This document shows, piece after piece, positions 1 through 6,428 of a stretch of 11,596 nucleotides of DNA. The notes under the pieces are model-generated. The model did no database searches and was not told the DNA's origin. It saw only the letters and a list, made by a program, of their open reading frames with translations. The stretch is from an uncultured bacterium (GTDB lineage: Bacteria; Bacillota_I; Bacilli_A; RFN20; CAG-826). Every line of letters begins with the position of its first letter. The stretch's first letter is position 1. The position numbers and the translations under genes are program-made. The stretch spans positions 1-11,596 of the forward strand of contig CASEST010000016.1 of assembly GCA_949290725.1 (NCBI GenBank), given 5' to 3'.

Positions 1-41
1 ATTGTAAGGAGTTTTTCTTTGCAAAACTATAAGTCATCCCG

Positions 42-64
42 AACCCTCGGACAATCCGAGGGTT
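42..64 (+). terminator. GC-rich hairpin, possible plus-strand terminator
   Basis: A perfect 9-bp inverted repeat (arms 42-50 and 56-64) with a 5-nt loop ends in a short T run (63-66). It is much richer in GC than its surroundings. In the plus direction it could be a weak intrinsic terminator for a gene lying left of the window. In the minus direction there is no T tract. The bases 1-41 hold no assignable gene: one plus frame stays open from the left edge to a stop at 88-90, but it runs through the hairpin and looks accidental. Confidence 0.5.
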
Positions 65-86
65 TTATCTCGCTTCGCTCAGACAA

Positions 87-120
87 TTAAAAAAGTCACA
101 ATTATGCGTGACTTTTTTAA
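87..120. terminator. Bidirectional intrinsic terminator
   Basis: A perfect 13-bp inverted repeat (arms 87-99 and 108-120) with an 8-nt loop. The outer part of each arm is A6/T6, so either transcript would carry a U tract after a GTGAC/GTCAC core stem. It lies about 55 bp past the stop of the 75-residue membrane-protein gene. It is the most convincing end of the minus-strand mraZ-rsmH transcription unit, and it may also stop plus-strand transcription entering from the left. Confidence 0.85.
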
Positions 121-151
121 TAAGGGGGAAATAAATGGAAATTATAGCAAA

Positions 152-173
152 TAGACATATTTTATTATGTCTA
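152..173 (-). terminator. Weak hairpin just after the 75-aa gene
   Basis: An 8-bp perfect inverted repeat (152-159 with 166-173, 6-nt loop) starts 2 bp past the stop codon of the gene at 176-403. The stem is A/T-rich and is followed on the minus strand by only three T residues. It may be a transcript-end stabiliser or a weak first terminator ahead of the stronger one at 87-120. Confidence 0.35.
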
Positions 174-175
174 AA

Positions 176-403
176 TTAAAACTTTAAAAGTTCTTCGTTT
201 CCTTCTAATTTTACATCAACTTTCTCAGTTGAAAGTTCATTATTATCAATGTTAACTGGACGAAGCATTGAGCGAATAATTGAAACAGGAATAGCAAATA
301 ATACAAAAACTCCTACTACAGCTCCGCTATAAATGCCGATTTTTTTAAAATAATAAAAGTATTTAGAGTGATTATTTCTTTGAATTTTATCTTTCATTTG
401 CAT
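176..403 (-). CDS. Small single-pass membrane protein in the ftsL position
   Basis: A 75-residue protein of unknown family. Residues 1-21 are hydrophilic and basic (several Lys, Arg and His). Residues about 23-46 form one hydrophobic membrane segment. The last about 28 residues are mostly acidic. The positive-inside rule puts the N-terminus in the cytoplasm and a short tail outside. The start at 403 is supported by AAGGAG 8 nt upstream, and the stop codon of rsmH is embedded in that ribosome site, so the two are probably translationally coupled (12-bp gap). The gene after rsmH is usually ftsL, a small bitopic division protein with the same topology. However, FtsL has an extracytoplasmic coiled coil of some 50-60 residues that is missing here. 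It is either a strongly reduced FtsL analogue or an unrelated small membrane protein. I do not recognise it by sequence. Confidence 0.8.
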   Translation of the reverse strand: MQMKDKIQRNNHSKYFYYFKKIGIYSGAVVGVFVLFAIPVSIIRSMLRPVNIDNNELSTEKVDVKLEGNEELLKF

Positions 404-415
404 ATTCCTATCTCC

Positions 416-1354
416 TTATTTAATTCTTTTTAAAATTCTTAATTTTGCACTTTTGCTACGATGATTAAGTTCAATTTCTTCTTTGCTAGGAAGGATTACT
501 TTTTTATTAACTAGTTCATAATTAGCTTTTTTGATTTCACTTGGTAAACGATAATCATTAATTCGGTCACCGATAACAACACTGTATTTTTTAAATAAAT
601 TTTTAACAATACGATCCTCTAGTGAGTGAAATGTTATAACAACAAGACGTCCATCGATATTAAGAAATCTTATTGCATCTCCTAAAGCAATTTTTAAACA
701 ATTAAGTTCATCATTCACTTCAATTCTTAAAGCTTGAAATACTTGTTTTGCTGGATGTTTTTTTAGCAATTCTTTTTTTGGAAGAGAAGATTTTATAATG
801 TCAACTAATTGAAACGTGGTTTCAATTTCACTTTTTTCTCTTTCTTTAATAATATTTTTAGCAATTTGATAAGCATATTTTATTTCGCCATATTCTTTAA
901 ATATTTTTACTAAATCATTTAAGGAATAATTGTTAACAATATACTTTGCTGTCAAAGAATTATTTAAATCCATCCTCATATCAAGTGGTCCGTCATATCG
1001 ATATGAGAACCCTCTATAATCTTCATCAAATTGTGGTGAAGAAACTCCTAAATCAAATAATATTCCATCAACACTAGAAATATTTCTTTTTAAGAGTTCA
1101 TCTTTCAAAAATTTAAAATTAGAATAGATTATTTCAAAATTTTCTCTTATCTGACCTAATCGAGATTTTGAATAATCAATTGCTTCAATATCTTGATCGA
1201 AACAATATAATTTTCCTGATTTTAATTTTTCTAAGATTTTTGAACTATGTCCTCCTCTCCCTAATGTGGCATCAACATAAATTCCATTTTCCTTGATACT
1301 TAATCCATCTATCGCTTCGTTTAGAAGGACTGAGAAATGCTCGTTACTCTTCAT
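416..1354 (-). CDS. rsmH: 16S rRNA (cytosine(1402)-N(4))-methyltransferase RsmH
   Basis: This SAM-dependent enzyme (also MraW) N4-methylates C1402 in the decoding centre of 16S rRNA. The 312-residue product has the usual family length. Visible motifs are the N-terminal HFSVLLNEAI, the SAM-binding loop DATLGRGGHS (28-37), DLGVSSPQFDEDYRGFS (101-117) followed by PLDMRMD, FQALRIEVNDEL (206-217) and ITFHSLEDRIVK (240-251). A start 16 codons upstream (1402) is open, but family proteins begin a few residues before the HxxVLLxE motif, so the ATG at 1354 is chosen. It overlaps the end of mraZ by 11 bp and has only a modest GAGAAG ribosome site, which suggests coupling to mraZ translation. The order mraZ-rsmH is the classic start of the division and cell wall cluster. 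Confidence 0.97.
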   Translation of the reverse strand: MKSNEHFSVLLNEAIDGLSIKENGIYVDATLGRGGHSSKILEKLKSGKLYCFDQDIEAIDYSKSRLGQIRENFEIIYSNFKFLKDELLKRNISSVDGILFDLGVSSPQFDEDYRGFSYRYDGPLDMRMDLNNSLTAKYIVNNYSLNDLVKIFKEYGEIKYAYQIAKNIIKEREKSEIETTFQLVDIIKSSLPKKELLKKHPAKQVFQALRIEVNDELNCLKIALGDAIRFLNIDGRLVVITFHSLEDRIVKNLFKKYSVVIGDRINDYRLPSEIKKANYELVNKKVILPSKEEIELNHRSKSAKLRILKRIK

Positions 1355-1781
1355 CTTTGAAAATCTTCTCAGCGTTAAGTTCAAATTGCGAATCGATATC
1401 ATTTGCTTGTTCTAGCCATTTTTGACTATCCCGAATCTCAAAATGATCAATCGCTCCAAGAATATGAACTTTGTTACTAATTCCATATTTTTCGAATATT
1501 TTTGAAGGAATCAAGATTCTTCCTTGACTATCAATTGAGACTTGAAGGACAGAATCCAAAAAACTTCTTAGAGCATTACGCACTTCTCTTTTTTCGTAAT
1601 TATGTGATTGATAGCGTGCGATAACTTTTTGGAAATCAGATTCTTTATAGATTGATAAACACGAATCAAAACCGCGAGTTAAATAAACATTAGCTTCATT
1701 ACCAATTTCATTTCTGAACTTTGATGGAATGACTAATCTCCCTTTAGAATCGACAGTGTAATCATAACTTCCAATGAACAT
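1344..1781 (-). CDS. mraZ: Transcriptional regulator MraZ
   Basis: MraZ is an AbrB-fold, ring-forming DNA-binding protein that controls the division and cell wall cluster it begins. The 145-residue product has the family's two tandem swapped-hairpin units, each with its signature: DSKGRLVIPSKFR (11-23) and DSQGRILIPSKIF (84-96). An in-frame GTG six codons upstream (1799) is open, but the family begins M(F/L)xG, so the ATG at 1781 is preferred. Its ribosome site GGAG (1797-1794) lies about 12 nt upstream, inside one of the operator-like repeats. In E. coli MraZ represses its own operon. In mycoplasmas activation through 10-bp-phased repeats has been reported. The four repeats between promoter and start codon here point to autoregulation, of unknown sign. 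Confidence 0.97.
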   Translation of the reverse strand: MFIGSYDYTVDSKGRLVIPSKFRNEIGNEANVYLTRGFDSCLSIYKESDFQKVIARYQSHNYEKREVRNALRSFLDSVLQVSIDSQGRILIPSKIFEKYGISNKVHILGAIDHFEIRDSQKWLEQANDIDSQFELNAEKIFKDEE

Positions 1782-1820
1782 TATTCCATTTTGCTCCACT
1801 TTCTACCACTGATTACCATT
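1781..1820 (-). promoter_or_regulatory. MraZ operator: four 10-bp direct repeats
   Basis: Read on the minus strand, 1820-1781 divides into four consecutive 10-mers: AATGGTAATC, AGTGGTAGAA, AGTGGAGCAA and AATGGAATAA. The consensus is ARTGGWRNAA. The TGG core at an exact 10-bp step fits the described MraZ sites (TGGGN repeats spaced by 5 bp in E. coli, AAAGTG-type repeats in mycoplasmas). The first repeat overlaps the -10 box, the third carries the ribosome site and the last one runs into the ATG of mraZ. Confidence 0.8.
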
Positions 1821-1846
1821 TTAAAGCATAGAAATATTATTATCAA
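1818..1846 (-). promoter_or_regulatory. mraZ-rsmH promoter
   Basis: On the minus strand a -35 box TTGATA (1846-1841) is followed by a 17-bp spacer and a -10 box TAAAAT (1823-1818), close to the sigma-A consensus. Transcription would start near 1811, giving a leader of about 30 nt that is almost wholly made of the MraZ repeats. The terminator at 1990-2014 separates this unit from pheT-yceD. Confidence 0.7.
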
Positions 1847-1874
1847 GAATTATTTAGTTAAACTTGAATTTTTT

Positions 1875-1912
1875 TAGTAAATAATTAGTAGATTTTTAGT
1901 AGTTTTAAAGTA
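1875..1912. repeat. 11-bp-phased TAGTA array upstream of mraZ promoter
   Basis: TAGTA occurs on the plus strand at 1875, 1886 and 1897, exactly 11 bp apart, and a one-mismatch copy AAGTA follows at 1908. In the direction of mraZ transcription these are TACTA repeats about 28-65 bp upstream of the -35 box. A closely similar array lies at 7658-7695. Exact 11-bp phasing of a 5-bp core is typical of sites bound by OmpR/PhoB-type response regulators. The regulator is not identified in this window. Confidence 0.5.
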
Positions 1913-1980
1913 TATTTATTTTTTTATATTTTTTTACTATCAACTTTAAGTGAAATTTTTGTTCGATAATTTATTTATTT

Positions 1981-2014
1981 AAATAAAAAAATAGTGGGAG
2001 ATTATCCCACTATT
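1981..2014 (-). terminator. Terminator of the pheS-pheT-yceD operon
   Basis: A 10-bp perfect inverted repeat (1990-1999 with 2005-2014, 5-nt loop) with a GTGGGA core lies 2 bp past the yceD stop. On the minus strand it is followed by TTTTTATTT. This is a textbook intrinsic terminator and it separates yceD from the mraZ unit. Confidence 0.9.
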
Positions 2015-2016
2015 AT

Positions 2017-2511
2017 TTATAAATCAAACTTATCAAGAATATCGAACGGAGACTCTTTATCTTCATTATTCAATTCATTCTCTAATTCATCTTCGCTATA
2101 AACTTTAAAATCCTCTCCAGAAGGTAGTTCTTCCCCTTCTTGATGAATATCGATTGGAACTGCAGTTACTGCCAAGGAATAAATTATTTCATCTAAATTA
2201 ATAGATTGCGAGCAATAAATAATTTCATCATTTTCAAATTCCTTTAAATTTGTAAGATAAAGCTCATCCTCAATTTTTATATCAGTTTTGAATACATTTA
2301 AAGAATATGATGAAATAGCATCAATATTACACTTCAAATTAAACTTAACAATCAAGATATTGTTAGTTTTACTCAAGCATATCTCGCCATCAATTGAATT
2401 AAATTTGGATATAATTGAAGATTGATTAAATTTATTAAAATTATAAATATTGCCTGAATAATTGATTGATTCAACATTCCCTTCTTTAATAGAATCAAAA
2501 TAAATAATCAT
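2017..2511 (-). CDS. yceD: YceD family (DUF177) rRNA accumulation protein
   Basis: A 164-residue protein assigned to the YceD/DUF177 family, whose E. coli and plant members are needed for normal 23S rRNA accumulation. The biochemical role is unsettled. The overall sequence is weakly conserved, but the C-terminal half has the typical pattern: NLDEIIYSLAVTAVPIDIHQ (105-124), then a Glu/Asp-rich stretch, and the closing SPFDILDKF (154-162). The ribosome site AGAGG lies inside the last codons of pheT, and only 2 bp separate the genes, so co-transcription with pheS-pheT is nearly certain. The usual partner rpmF (ribosomal protein L32) does not follow. The 235-bp gap to mraZ contains no L32-like reading frame, only the terminator, the repeat array and the mraZ promoter. 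Confidence 0.85.
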   Translation of the reverse strand: MIIYFDSIKEGNVESINYSGNIYNFNKFNQSSIISKFNSIDGEICLSKTNNILIVKFNLKCNIDAISSYSLNVFKTDIKIEDELYLTNLKEFENDEIIYCSQSINLDEIIYSLAVTAVPIDIHQEGEELPSGEDFKVYSEDELENELNNEDKESPFDILDKFDL

Positions 2512-2513
2512 TT

Positions 2514-4910
2514 TTAACCTCTAAATTCTACTTTAAATTTGTTAATCAGTGTTTCTTTTACCTTATTATCCAAAGCAGCAATCTCTTCTTCTTTTAAAGT
2601 GCCATCCATTTTTTCATAGGTTAAACTAAGGGCTAAAGAAACATAACCTTCTTTTATATGTTCACCTTTATAAATATCGAATAAATGAACATCTTTTAAT
2701 AAGGAAGAAATCTTTTTTACTTCTTGTTTTATCATTTGGAATGAATATTCTTCACTAACTATAAAAGCAAAGTCACGATTAACTGATGGATATTTTGATA
2801 ATTCAACAAATTTATTATTAGCACTACGGGTATTAAACAATAAACTTAGATTCATTTCTAACATAACGCAGGCTTCTTTTTTTAATGAAAATTCACTTCT
2901 TTTTAAAGGATGTATTTCACCTAAAACCGCCAAAACTTTTCCATCTAGCATTACTTTAGCACTTCTTCCAGGATGAAATTCTTGATTGTCATTTAATGGA
3001 AGAAATTTTAATCGATTATTATCGATATTAAACATTTTTAATATACCTTCTAATAATCCTTTAATATCAAAATAAGTTTTACTTCCTAAATTAATTTTGT
3101 CCTGTTTAAACTTATCTCCTTCCAAAACTATAGCTAAATGAACCTCTTCTTTATCACCTTTTGAATAAACATTAGAAATCTCAAAGATTGAAACATTATT
3201 ATTTTTATGATTGATGTTATATTCCATTACTCTTAAAACCGAAGATAAAATATTTCGACGAATATATTTATGATCTTCAGTTAAAGGATTAAAAATCTCG
3301 ATACCGTCATTTTTATTAATGTAGTTAAATTGCTCTGCATCTTTTTTATTAATTAAAGTATATGATAAAACCTCATCGACGCCATTATCCAATAGATAAG
3401 ATTCAATTAATCTCTCTTTGCTACGCAACAAAGATTCACTACCGACTGTAGTTTCCATAACTGGCAATTCATTTCTGATATAATCAAAACCTTTATAACG
3501 AATTACTTCTTCACTCAAATCGGCTTTTCCATCGATATCAATACGATAGTTAGGAACAACCGCTTTAAAATTATCATTATCAATGTTTTCTATTTCAAAA
3601 TGTAATGAAGTCAACACATCAACTATTTCATTATAACTAAAGGATGAGCCTAAGCGTTTATTAATATAACTAACGCTACAATCTACTACTTTATTAGAAT
3701 GATCTAAAGTATCATAAATTATTGTTTGACTACATTCATCAAAATCGGATAATTCTTTAATAAAATGCGTAATTAAATTTATTACATCTTGAGCTTGATC
3801 TTTATTAATTCCTTTAGAAAATCTCAATGAAGAATCGCTTGATAAACCTAAGCGATTTGAAGTTTTTCTAATCGATGCAAAATTAAAATTAGCTACTTCG
3901 ACAACAATATTTTTGCTTTCAGAAGTAATCTCACTTTTCTCGCCTCCCATAATACCAGCCAAGCACATTGTTTTATTATCACTAGTAACAACTAAATCTC
4001 CAGGTTTAATTTCATACTCTTTTTCATCCAAAGCTACAAATTTTTCATTTAAATTATCTTTAACGATTAATTCTTTTTTTAATAATTTATCATAATCGTA
4101 ACAATGAATTGGTTGGCCAGTTAATAGCATAACGTAATTGCCAATATCGACTATATTATCAATCGATCTAATTCCTTCACTTCTTAATACATCTTTTAAC
4201 CATTTAGGCGATTCTTTAATATGGACACCTTTGATTATCTTTCCATAAAAGGCTGGGCAACCACTTGCTAGTGAAGAAATCTTAAATTCATTATCTTGAT
4301 AAGTTTTAATCTCATCAAAGACAGGAATTTTCACTTCGCGATTAAATAAAGCACCAATTTCCCTAGCAACATTATAAATTGCATAACAATCACTACGGTT
4401 AGCTAATAAAGATAAATCTAAAATAGTATCATCTAACCCTAAATATTCTAAAACTCTTGTTTCACCAACCTTAGCATCATTAGGCAATTCCTCAATACCT
4501 TCTATTTGCTCTTTTCTTAAATATTTAGGATCTACACCTAATTCATTTAAGGCACATAGCATCCCATTTGATGTCACACCTCTAATTTCGCCACGATTAA
4601 TAACTTTATCATTACTTAATTTACATCCAACCTTAGCAACAATTACCTTTAATCCTTTTCTAACATTAGGCGCGCCGCAAACAATATCTAAAATTTCAGT
4701 TCCAATATCAATTCGGCAAATATGTAAATGATCACTATTAGGATGATTCTCACAAGTTAAAACTTCACCTATAACTAAATCCGTTGCGTAAGCACTTCTT
4801 TTAATTTCTTCAACTTCAATTCCAGAAAAAGTTAATCTAGAGGCAATATCTTCAGCTTTTAAATCAGATATATCAACATATTTTCCAACTTCTTTTAAAC
4901 TAACTAACAT
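2514..4910 (-). CDS. pheT: Phenylalanine--tRNA ligase beta subunit
   Basis: This is the beta chain of the alpha2-beta2 phenylalanyl-tRNA synthetase. The 798 residues match the family's usual length and domain order. They are an N-terminal module, an EMAP/tRNA-binding fold (about 40-150, including HPNSDHLHICRID and IVCGAPNV), the B3/4 editing domain (about 210-400), B5 (about 405-475), a catalytic-like core (about 480-690) and the C-terminal FDX-ACB anticodon-binding domain that begins near YPSVNRDFAF. A small oddity is LLANRSD (168-174), where most homologues have a Pro before Asn (xPNRxD). The start at 4910 has a strong AGGAGG site embedded in the last codons of pheS, and the 2-bp gap implies coupled, equimolar synthesis with the alpha chain. 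Confidence 0.98.
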   Translation of the reverse strand: MLVSLKEVGKYVDISDLKAEDIASRLTFSGIEVEEIKRSAYATDLVIGEVLTCENHPNSDHLHICRIDIGTEILDIVCGAPNVRKGLKVIVAKVGCKLSNDKVINRGEIRGVTSNGMLCALNELGVDPKYLRKEQIEGIEELPNDAKVGETRVLEYLGLDDTILDLSLLANRSDCYAIYNVAREIGALFNREVKIPVFDEIKTYQDNEFKISSLASGCPAFYGKIIKGVHIKESPKWLKDVLRSEGIRSIDNIVDIGNYVMLLTGQPIHCYDYDKLLKKELIVKDNLNEKFVALDEKEYEIKPGDLVVTSDNKTMCLAGIMGGEKSEITSESKNIVVEVANFNFASIRKTSNRLGLSSDSSLRFSKGINKDQAQDVINLITHFIKELSDFDECSQTIIYDTLDHSNKVVDCSVSYINKRLGSSFSYNEIVDVLTSLHFEIENIDNDNFKAVVPNYRIDIDGKADLSEEVIRYKGFDYIRNELPVMETTVGSESLLRSKERLIESYLLDNGVDEVLSYTLINKKDAEQFNYINKNDGIEIFNPLTEDHKYIRRNILSSVLRVMEYNINHKNNNVSIFEISNVYSKGDKEEVHLAIVLEGDKFKQDKINLGSKTYFDIKGLLEGILKMFNIDNNRLKFLPLNDNQEFHPGRSAKVMLDGKVLAVLGEIHPLKRSEFSLKKEACVMLEMNLSLLFNTRSANNKFVELSKYPSVNRDFAFIVSEEYSFQMIKQEVKKISSLLKDVHLFDIYKGEHIKEGYVSLALSLTYEKMDGTLKEEEIAALDNKVKETLINKFKVEFRG

Positions 4911-4912
4911 AC

Positions 4913-5953
4913 TTAATCCTCCTTAACTTTTTTAAATTCTTTAATGAAACGTAAGTCATTTTGATAAAATCTACGGATATCATTAATTCCATATTTAAGC
5001 ATCGTTACTCTTTCAATTCCAATTCCAAAAGCAAAACCACTATAAACTTCTGGATCATAACCAGACATTTTTAAAACATTAGGATGAACCATTCCAGCAC
5101 CTAAAATCTCAATCCATCCGCTGCCTTTACAAATTGAGCAACCTTTCCCTTTACAATTAAAACAAGAAATATCAACTTCAACAGATGGCTCGGTAAATGG
5201 AAAGAAAGATGATCTAAATCTAACTTTAGTATCTTTAGAAAACATTTTTTGAGCAAACAATTCCAACGTTGCCTTTAAATTCCCAAGATTTATATTTTTA
5301 TCAATAACTAATCCTTCTACCTGTGCGAATTGATGAGAGTGAGTCATATCATCATCGTCACGACGATAGGTTTTACCAGGGCAAATAATTTTAATTGGTT
5401 TACCTTTAGCGTTTTCCATTACATGAGCTTGAACGCTACTTGTATGACTTCTTAATAATAAATTATTATCGATATATAAAGTATCTTGCATATCTCTAGC
5501 AGGATGATCATGTGGAATATTTAATAATTCAAAAACATATTTATCATAATCAACTTCTGGGCCAGTAGCTATTGAATAACCCATTCCAACAAAAATATCT
5601 TCAATTTCGTTAATTGTTTTGAAAAATGGATTTGCAACTCCTCTTTCAAAATTATTACCAGGTAAAGTTATATCAATTCTTTCTTTAACTAATTCTTCAT
5701 TTAATTTCTTTTCTTCACCTTTTTTAATTTTTTCATTAAGAAAACTTTCTACTTCTTTCCTCGTTAAATTGTATAACTCGCCAAAAGCCTTTTTATCTTC
5801 AACTTCACGAATATGATTCATCATTAAAGATATCTCGCCTTTTTTAGCTAAATATTTGTTTTTTAATTCATCTAACGCTTTTAAATCATCAGTCTTAGAA
5901 ATTTCTTCAAGAGCTTTTGATTTTAAATTATCAAACTCGAGTTTATAATCCAT
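4913..5953 (-). CDS. pheS: Phenylalanine--tRNA ligase alpha subunit
   Basis: This catalytic subunit of phenylalanyl-tRNA synthetase activates Phe with ATP and transfers it to tRNA-Phe. The 346-residue class II enzyme has an N-terminal coiled-coil arm (about 1-90, highly charged), motif 1 near 112-126, motif 2 GKTYRRDDDDMTHSHQF (193-209) and motif 3 GFAFGIGIERVTMLK (306-320). Four cysteines (264, 267, 272, 275) form a CxxCx4CxxC knuckle seen in many bacterial PheS. The start at 5953 has AAGGAG 6 nt upstream. Expression is governed by the T-box leader directly upstream, which reads uncharged tRNA-Phe. It heads the pheS-pheT-yceD unit. Confidence 0.98.
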   Translation of the reverse strand: MDYKLEFDNLKSKALEEISKTDDLKALDELKNKYLAKKGEISLMMNHIREVEDKKAFGELYNLTRKEVESFLNEKIKKGEEKKLNEELVKERIDITLPGNNFERGVANPFFKTINEIEDIFVGMGYSIATGPEVDYDKYVFELLNIPHDHPARDMQDTLYIDNNLLLRSHTSSVQAHVMENAKGKPIKIICPGKTYRRDDDDMTHSHQFAQVEGLVIDKNINLGNLKATLELFAQKMFSKDTKVRFRSSFFPFTEPSVEVDISCFNCKGKGCSICKGSGWIEILGAGMVHPNVLKMSGYDPEVYSGFAFGIGIERVTMLKYGINDIRRFYQNDLRFIKEFKKVKED

Positions 5954-5970
5954 CTTATTCTCCTTAAAAT

Positions 5971-6025
5971 AAAAAAAGAATTAGCATAGGAACGAAAATT
6001 ATTTTCGTGGTACCATCCTAATTCT
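5971..6025 (-). terminator. T-box antiterminator/terminator hairpin
   Basis: The antiterminator fold is AGGA (6019-6016) with TCCT (5991-5988), a UGGUACC bulge (6015-6009), and ACGAAAA/TTTTCGT (6008-6002 with 5998-5992). The terminator fold pairs AGAATTAG (6025-6018) with CTAATTCT (5984-5977), after which A6016-T6015-G6014-G6013 can pair with C5989-T5986, followed by six T residues (5976-5971). Both folds use the same upstream arm, and the terminator register sequesters the UGG. Confidence 0.8.
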
Positions 6026-6178
6026 CATAGACTTAATTTTCTTTTTTACGTAAAAGTGACGGGTTCATCAAACCAGCTCCAAGACGAATTCATTAAGGAT
6101 TTTATTTAGGTTTCTCACTATCACCTATCACTTTAAATAATTTGCCTTAATTACTACTTCTTTTCAACGCTCTTTTTA
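5971..6178 (-). ncRNA. T-box leader, Phe-specific, controlling pheS-pheT-yceD
   Basis: On the minus strand the untranslated leader of pheS contains the T-box sequence AGGATGGTACCACG (6019-6006), with the UGGU that pairs with the tRNA acceptor end. It also has the early GAAGTAGTAATT (AGTA motif), the AGGTGATAGTGAGAAACC distal stem I region and the GGAGC block after the specifier loop. The specifier triplet reads as TTC (6088-6086, in GAATTCGTC), a Phe codon, which agrees with the downstream gene. Uncharged tRNA-Phe should stabilise the antiterminator and allow read-through. The exact 5' end is inferred from the -10 box at 6184-6179. Confidence 0.93.
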
Positions 6179-6184
6179 ATTATA
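6179..6184 (-). promoter_or_regulatory. -10 box of the pheS T-box transcript
   Basis: TATAAT on the minus strand lies just upstream of the leader. The region 17 bp further upstream (TTTTAT, 6207-6202) is a poor -35 box. The predicted start is near 6172. The exact consensus -10 and its position before the first T-box elements support it. Confidence 0.5.
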
Positions 6185-6266
6185 AGTTATTAAATCAATA
6201 AATAAAACTAAAACTTATTGTGATTTTTATTAATTTTAAAGATACAGCAATTTAAAAAAAGAAAAT

Positions 6267-6294
6267 AAAAACTTGTCATTAAAGACAAGTTTTT
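6267..6294. terminator. Terminator downstream of the MFS gene
   Basis: An 11-bp perfect inverted repeat (6267-6277 with 6284-6294, 6-nt loop) with a CTTGTC/GACAAG core and A5/T5 outer parts. On the minus strand it ends the metallopeptidase-ysgA-MFS unit before the pheS promoter. The symmetry would let it work on either strand. Confidence 0.85.
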
Positions 6295-6300
6295 AGAAAG

Positions 6301-6428
6301 GAATATAAAGAGTAAACTATCATATTCAAAAATTAACGTCTCAGGAGGTATAACGCAACTACTAACAAGCGATAACTTTCGAATATCTTTATGATTTTAT
6401 TTTAACTTAGTTCCAAAGATTGTAAAGA
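6301..6428. other. Unassigned spacer between MFS gene and its terminator
   Basis: The gene-free stretch 5954-6428 holds the T-box leader, its promoter and a terminator. These 128 bases between the MFS stop and that terminator are not explained by any of them. No reading frame of note is present. The core (about 6335-6380) is visibly richer in G and C than the flanks. It contains an isolated AGGAGG on the plus strand with no start codon in range. Complementary segments 6305-6311 and 6386-6392 could close a stem. I assign no function. Confidence 0.4.

Noticed and set aside
1355..1402. Upstream start for rsmH adding 16 residues
   Set aside because: The frame is open, but the extension lies inside mraZ coding sequence and RsmH proteins start just before the HxxVLLxE motif, so 1354 is the better start.
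1782..1799. GTG start for mraZ six codons upstream
   Set aside because: The bases are part of the 10-bp operator repeats, and MraZ proteins begin with M(F/L)xG, which matches the ATG at 1781.
3913..4095. 60-codon plus-strand frame inside pheT
   Set aside because: It is antisense to a well-conserved gene, shows low-complexity Ser/Leu-rich composition and no ribosome site.
5127..5162. Four-cysteine cluster in PheS as an unusual zinc insertion
   Set aside because: CxxCx4CxxC at this place is common in bacterial PheS, so it is not novel.
5619..5816. 65-codon plus-strand frame inside pheS
   Set aside because: It is an antisense frame opened by codon bias in the charged N-terminal arm of pheS, with no family features.
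6301..6428. A known riboswitch or SRP/6S-type RNA in the spacer
   Set aside because: I could not find the conserved core of any family I know, so only an unassigned region is reported.
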